Source: Desulfobulbaceae bacterium
GTDB taxonomy: Bacteria; Desulfobacterota; Desulfobulbia; Desulfobulbales; SURF-16
Assembly (NCBI GenBank): GCA_021160685.1
Contig: JAGHCC010000229.1
Location: 1-15,970, forward strand
DNA length: 15,970 bases
Direction: 5' to 3'
Positions 14,668 through 15,970 of the stretch are shown here, piece after piece. The notes beneath the pieces were generated by a model that saw only the letters and a list, made by a program, of their open reading frames with translations, did no database searches and was not told the origin of the DNA. Position 1 is the stretch's first letter, and every line of letters starts with the position of its first letter. The position numbers and the translations under genes were made by a program.

Positions 14668-14865
14668 TTAAAGATAGAGAAATATCAGCAAACCCATAAT
14701 GACCAGGAGCGGGCCGTTGGTAATATAAACAAAATAAATAACGGAATAACGTTTGCCAAGTATGGTCTTTAATTTTGGTTTGTTGACAAGTTGCGGAATC
14801 CAGAAGGATACAGAGACGACCAGACCAATGAAGATGAGTAAGAGTCCTAAATATTTTAATATCAT
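14668..14865 (-). CDS. Small membrane protein with two helices, function unknown
   Basis: A 65-residue protein, almost entirely two membrane helices (about 5-24 and 43-64) joined by a basic loop, NKPKLKTILGKRYS. The loop charge suggests it faces the cytosol, with both ends outside. AAGGTAAC lies upstream of the ATG at 14865, which supports real translation. I recognise no family. It is flanked by long intergenic DNA on both sides, so its neighbours give no clue. Confidence 0.65.
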   Translation of the reverse strand: MILKYLGLLLIFIGLVVSVSFWIPQLVNKPKLKTILGKRYSVIYFVYITNGPLLVIMGLLIFLYL

Positions 14866-14959
14866 GGTTTTGTTACCTTATTTTTGAGGATGATGGTTTT
14901 CATACGAAAAATAAAATTCAAGAACTGACGTGAAGTGAAATCAGTGAAGAATGTATGCT

Positions 14960-15007
14960 CCCTCATTCCCTCATTCCCTCTGTCCCTCTGCCCCTCAGCC
15001 CTCTCCC
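14960..15007. repeat. Degenerate 8-bp tandem repeat, C-rich
   Basis: Six consecutive octamers: CCCTCATT twice, CCCTCTGT, CCCTCTGC, CCCTCAGC and CCTCTCCC, all pyrimidine-rich on the plus strand. The array ends 4 bp before the stop codon of the AsmA-like gene. It may vary in copy number by slippage. Confidence 0.8.
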
Positions 15008-15011
15008 CCCT

Positions 15012-15970
15012 TTACATTCTCAGCGGCGGAGCTGCATCTGTTTGATCGTTTTCAATTTTGTCTTTGCCGTTTTCAGTATGATTCTCGTCTTCAACCCAGG
15101 GTTTGATCAGCAGATCATAGGGCAGCAGCAGGGCGTCTCCGATCATTTCTAAGGCGGATTTTCCAACGGCCATGGCACCCAGGACATTGATGTCCGGATC
15201 CTTGATATTGCCGGTTATTCCCACAGGAATAGTGATAATTGTTCTTTTGCGTCCTCCCAGAATCCGTCCCACCAATGGCACAAAATTCCTCACGGAATCA
15301 ATCGTTTTTAAAGGTACGACGTAAAATATCATATCTGCTTCCAGGGAAGAAAGATCCACTTGACCCTCTGCCAGAAGATTCATGCCGCGGCCATTGATTT
15401 TGGCCCGATCAAGAACAAGGTTGTTTTCCTCAATATGCGCTGACAGATCAACTTCTGAGTAGGGGAAACCTCCTTCCCCGTAACTGTTCAGGATATCACT
15501 GAAGTTGATGACACGGAAAAGATTGGCCAGGAAAACCATCTGTCTCAGGTTTCCCTGGTCAGAGTGAAGACGGATAAAGCCGTCCTTCCATTGTTTTTCA
15601 TCGCCGCTGATATCGGCCTCAAACTCAAATTGCCCCTCGATCAGATTGTTTGTGCAGTTCAAACAGGGAAGAACTTCTTGAAAAAAGGGCGGGTCATCTG
15701 CCGGGGAAACAAGAGATATTCGCCGTTGACCTCGGCCCTGGTTCCACTCCAGCAGGCCTTCCACCTCCAGGCCGCACAGTTTGGCTGATTCAATGTCAAG
15801 ACTCATCTTGCCTGTATCATGCAGGGTCAGGGTGGCATCAAGAGGCGTAAAAGAGTAAATCGGATTCGAAACGCCGGCGGTTTCTTTTTCTCCGCTCAGG
15901 GAAAAGCGATCAAAATGGAGTTGTACTTTTCCGGTGAGGGACACGGATGTTTTTCCCCCCATCCCTGTAA
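15012..15970 (-). CDS. AsmA-like envelope protein, C-terminal part (5' end outside the window)
   Basis: At least 318 codons, open to the window edge, so the N-terminus and start are missing; the ATG at 15962 is internal. Repeated beta-strand segments such as GFIRLHSDQGNLRQMVFLA, ISGDEKQWKDG and NGRGMNLLAEGQVDLSSL, followed by VPLKTIDSVRNFVPLVGRILGG and IPVGITGNIKDPDI, are typical of the C-terminal region of the AsmA/YhdP-type family. These long proteins link the inner and outer membrane, and several members have been implicated in lipid transport. A charged tail (VEDENHTENGKDKIEND) follows. A CLNC pair lies in the middle (LPCLNCTNN), of unknown meaning. Confidence 0.8.
   Translation of the reverse strand, partial: TGMGGKTSVSLTGKVQLHFDRFSLSGEKETAGVSNPIYSFTPLDATLTLHDTGKMSLDIESAKLCGLEVEGLLEWNQGRGQRRISLVSPADDPPFFQEVLPCLNCTNNLIEGQFEFEADISGDEKQWKDGFIRLHSDQGNLRQMVFLANLFRVINFSDILNSYGEGGFPYSEVDLSAHIEENNLVLDRAKINGRGMNLLAEGQVDLSSLEADMIFYVVPLKTIDSVRNFVPLVGRILGGRKRTIITIPVGITGNIKDPDINVLGAMAVGKSALEMIGDALLLPYDLLIKPWVEDENHTENGKDKIENDQTDAAPPLRM

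Overview
The window looks like a chromosomal segment of a Gram-negative anaerobic or microaerophilic bacterium of the Desulfobacterota (former Deltaproteobacteria), perhaps Desulfobulbales-like. This is inferred from the trigger factor-clpP-clpX-lon order, periplasmic c-type cytochromes, a di-haem peroxidase with both Sec and Tat export signals, an AsmA-like envelope protein, and a histidine kinase with a membrane N-terminus of a style I associate with this phylum. There is no rRNA or marker gene, so the placement is tentative.

Layout. Positions 62-5689 (+) form a protein quality-control operon: tig, clpP and clpX with overlapping ends, then lon 36 bp later. Positions 5721-5980 (+) are a compact tRNA unit: a promoter, tRNA-Val(UAC), tRNA-Asp(GUC) and a strong intrinsic terminator. 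Positions 6154-7745 (+) are a two-gene unit: a small histidine-rich membrane protein whose stop overlaps the start of a membrane histidine kinase with no adjacent response regulator. From 7758 to 9840 genes lie on the minus strand: two small heat-shock proteins, a secreted cyclophilin, and the truncated end of an ABC-transporter ATPase. The leader of the heat-shock genes could fold so as to mask the ribosome binding site. nadC (10042-10914, -) follows.

Positions 10915-11537 have no gene but carry mobile or repetitive DNA: a 235-bp palindromic insert flanked by an 8-bp direct repeat, with ends resembling the IS66 family, and a hairpin repeat whose second copy lies downstream of nadC. Positions 11538-14153 (-) are a three-gene exported redox unit: a di-haem cytochrome c peroxidase, a Tat-exported calcineurin-type metallophosphoesterase with an unusual GEHD motif, and a monohaem cytochrome c. 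A palindrome sits at its promoter, and a possible remnant of a Fur/PerR-type regulator lies upstream. A small two-helix membrane protein (14668-14865, -), an octamer C-rich repeat, and the 3' part of an AsmA-like gene (15012 to the window edge, -) complete the segment.

Overall, cytoplasmic proteolysis and folding (tig/clp/lon/hsp20), periplasmic folding (cyclophilin) and periplasmic peroxide handling (ccp) suggest a stress-response-rich chromosomal neighbourhood. The most distinctive parts are the peroxidase-phosphoesterase-cytochrome operon and the histidine-rich membrane protein/kinase pair.
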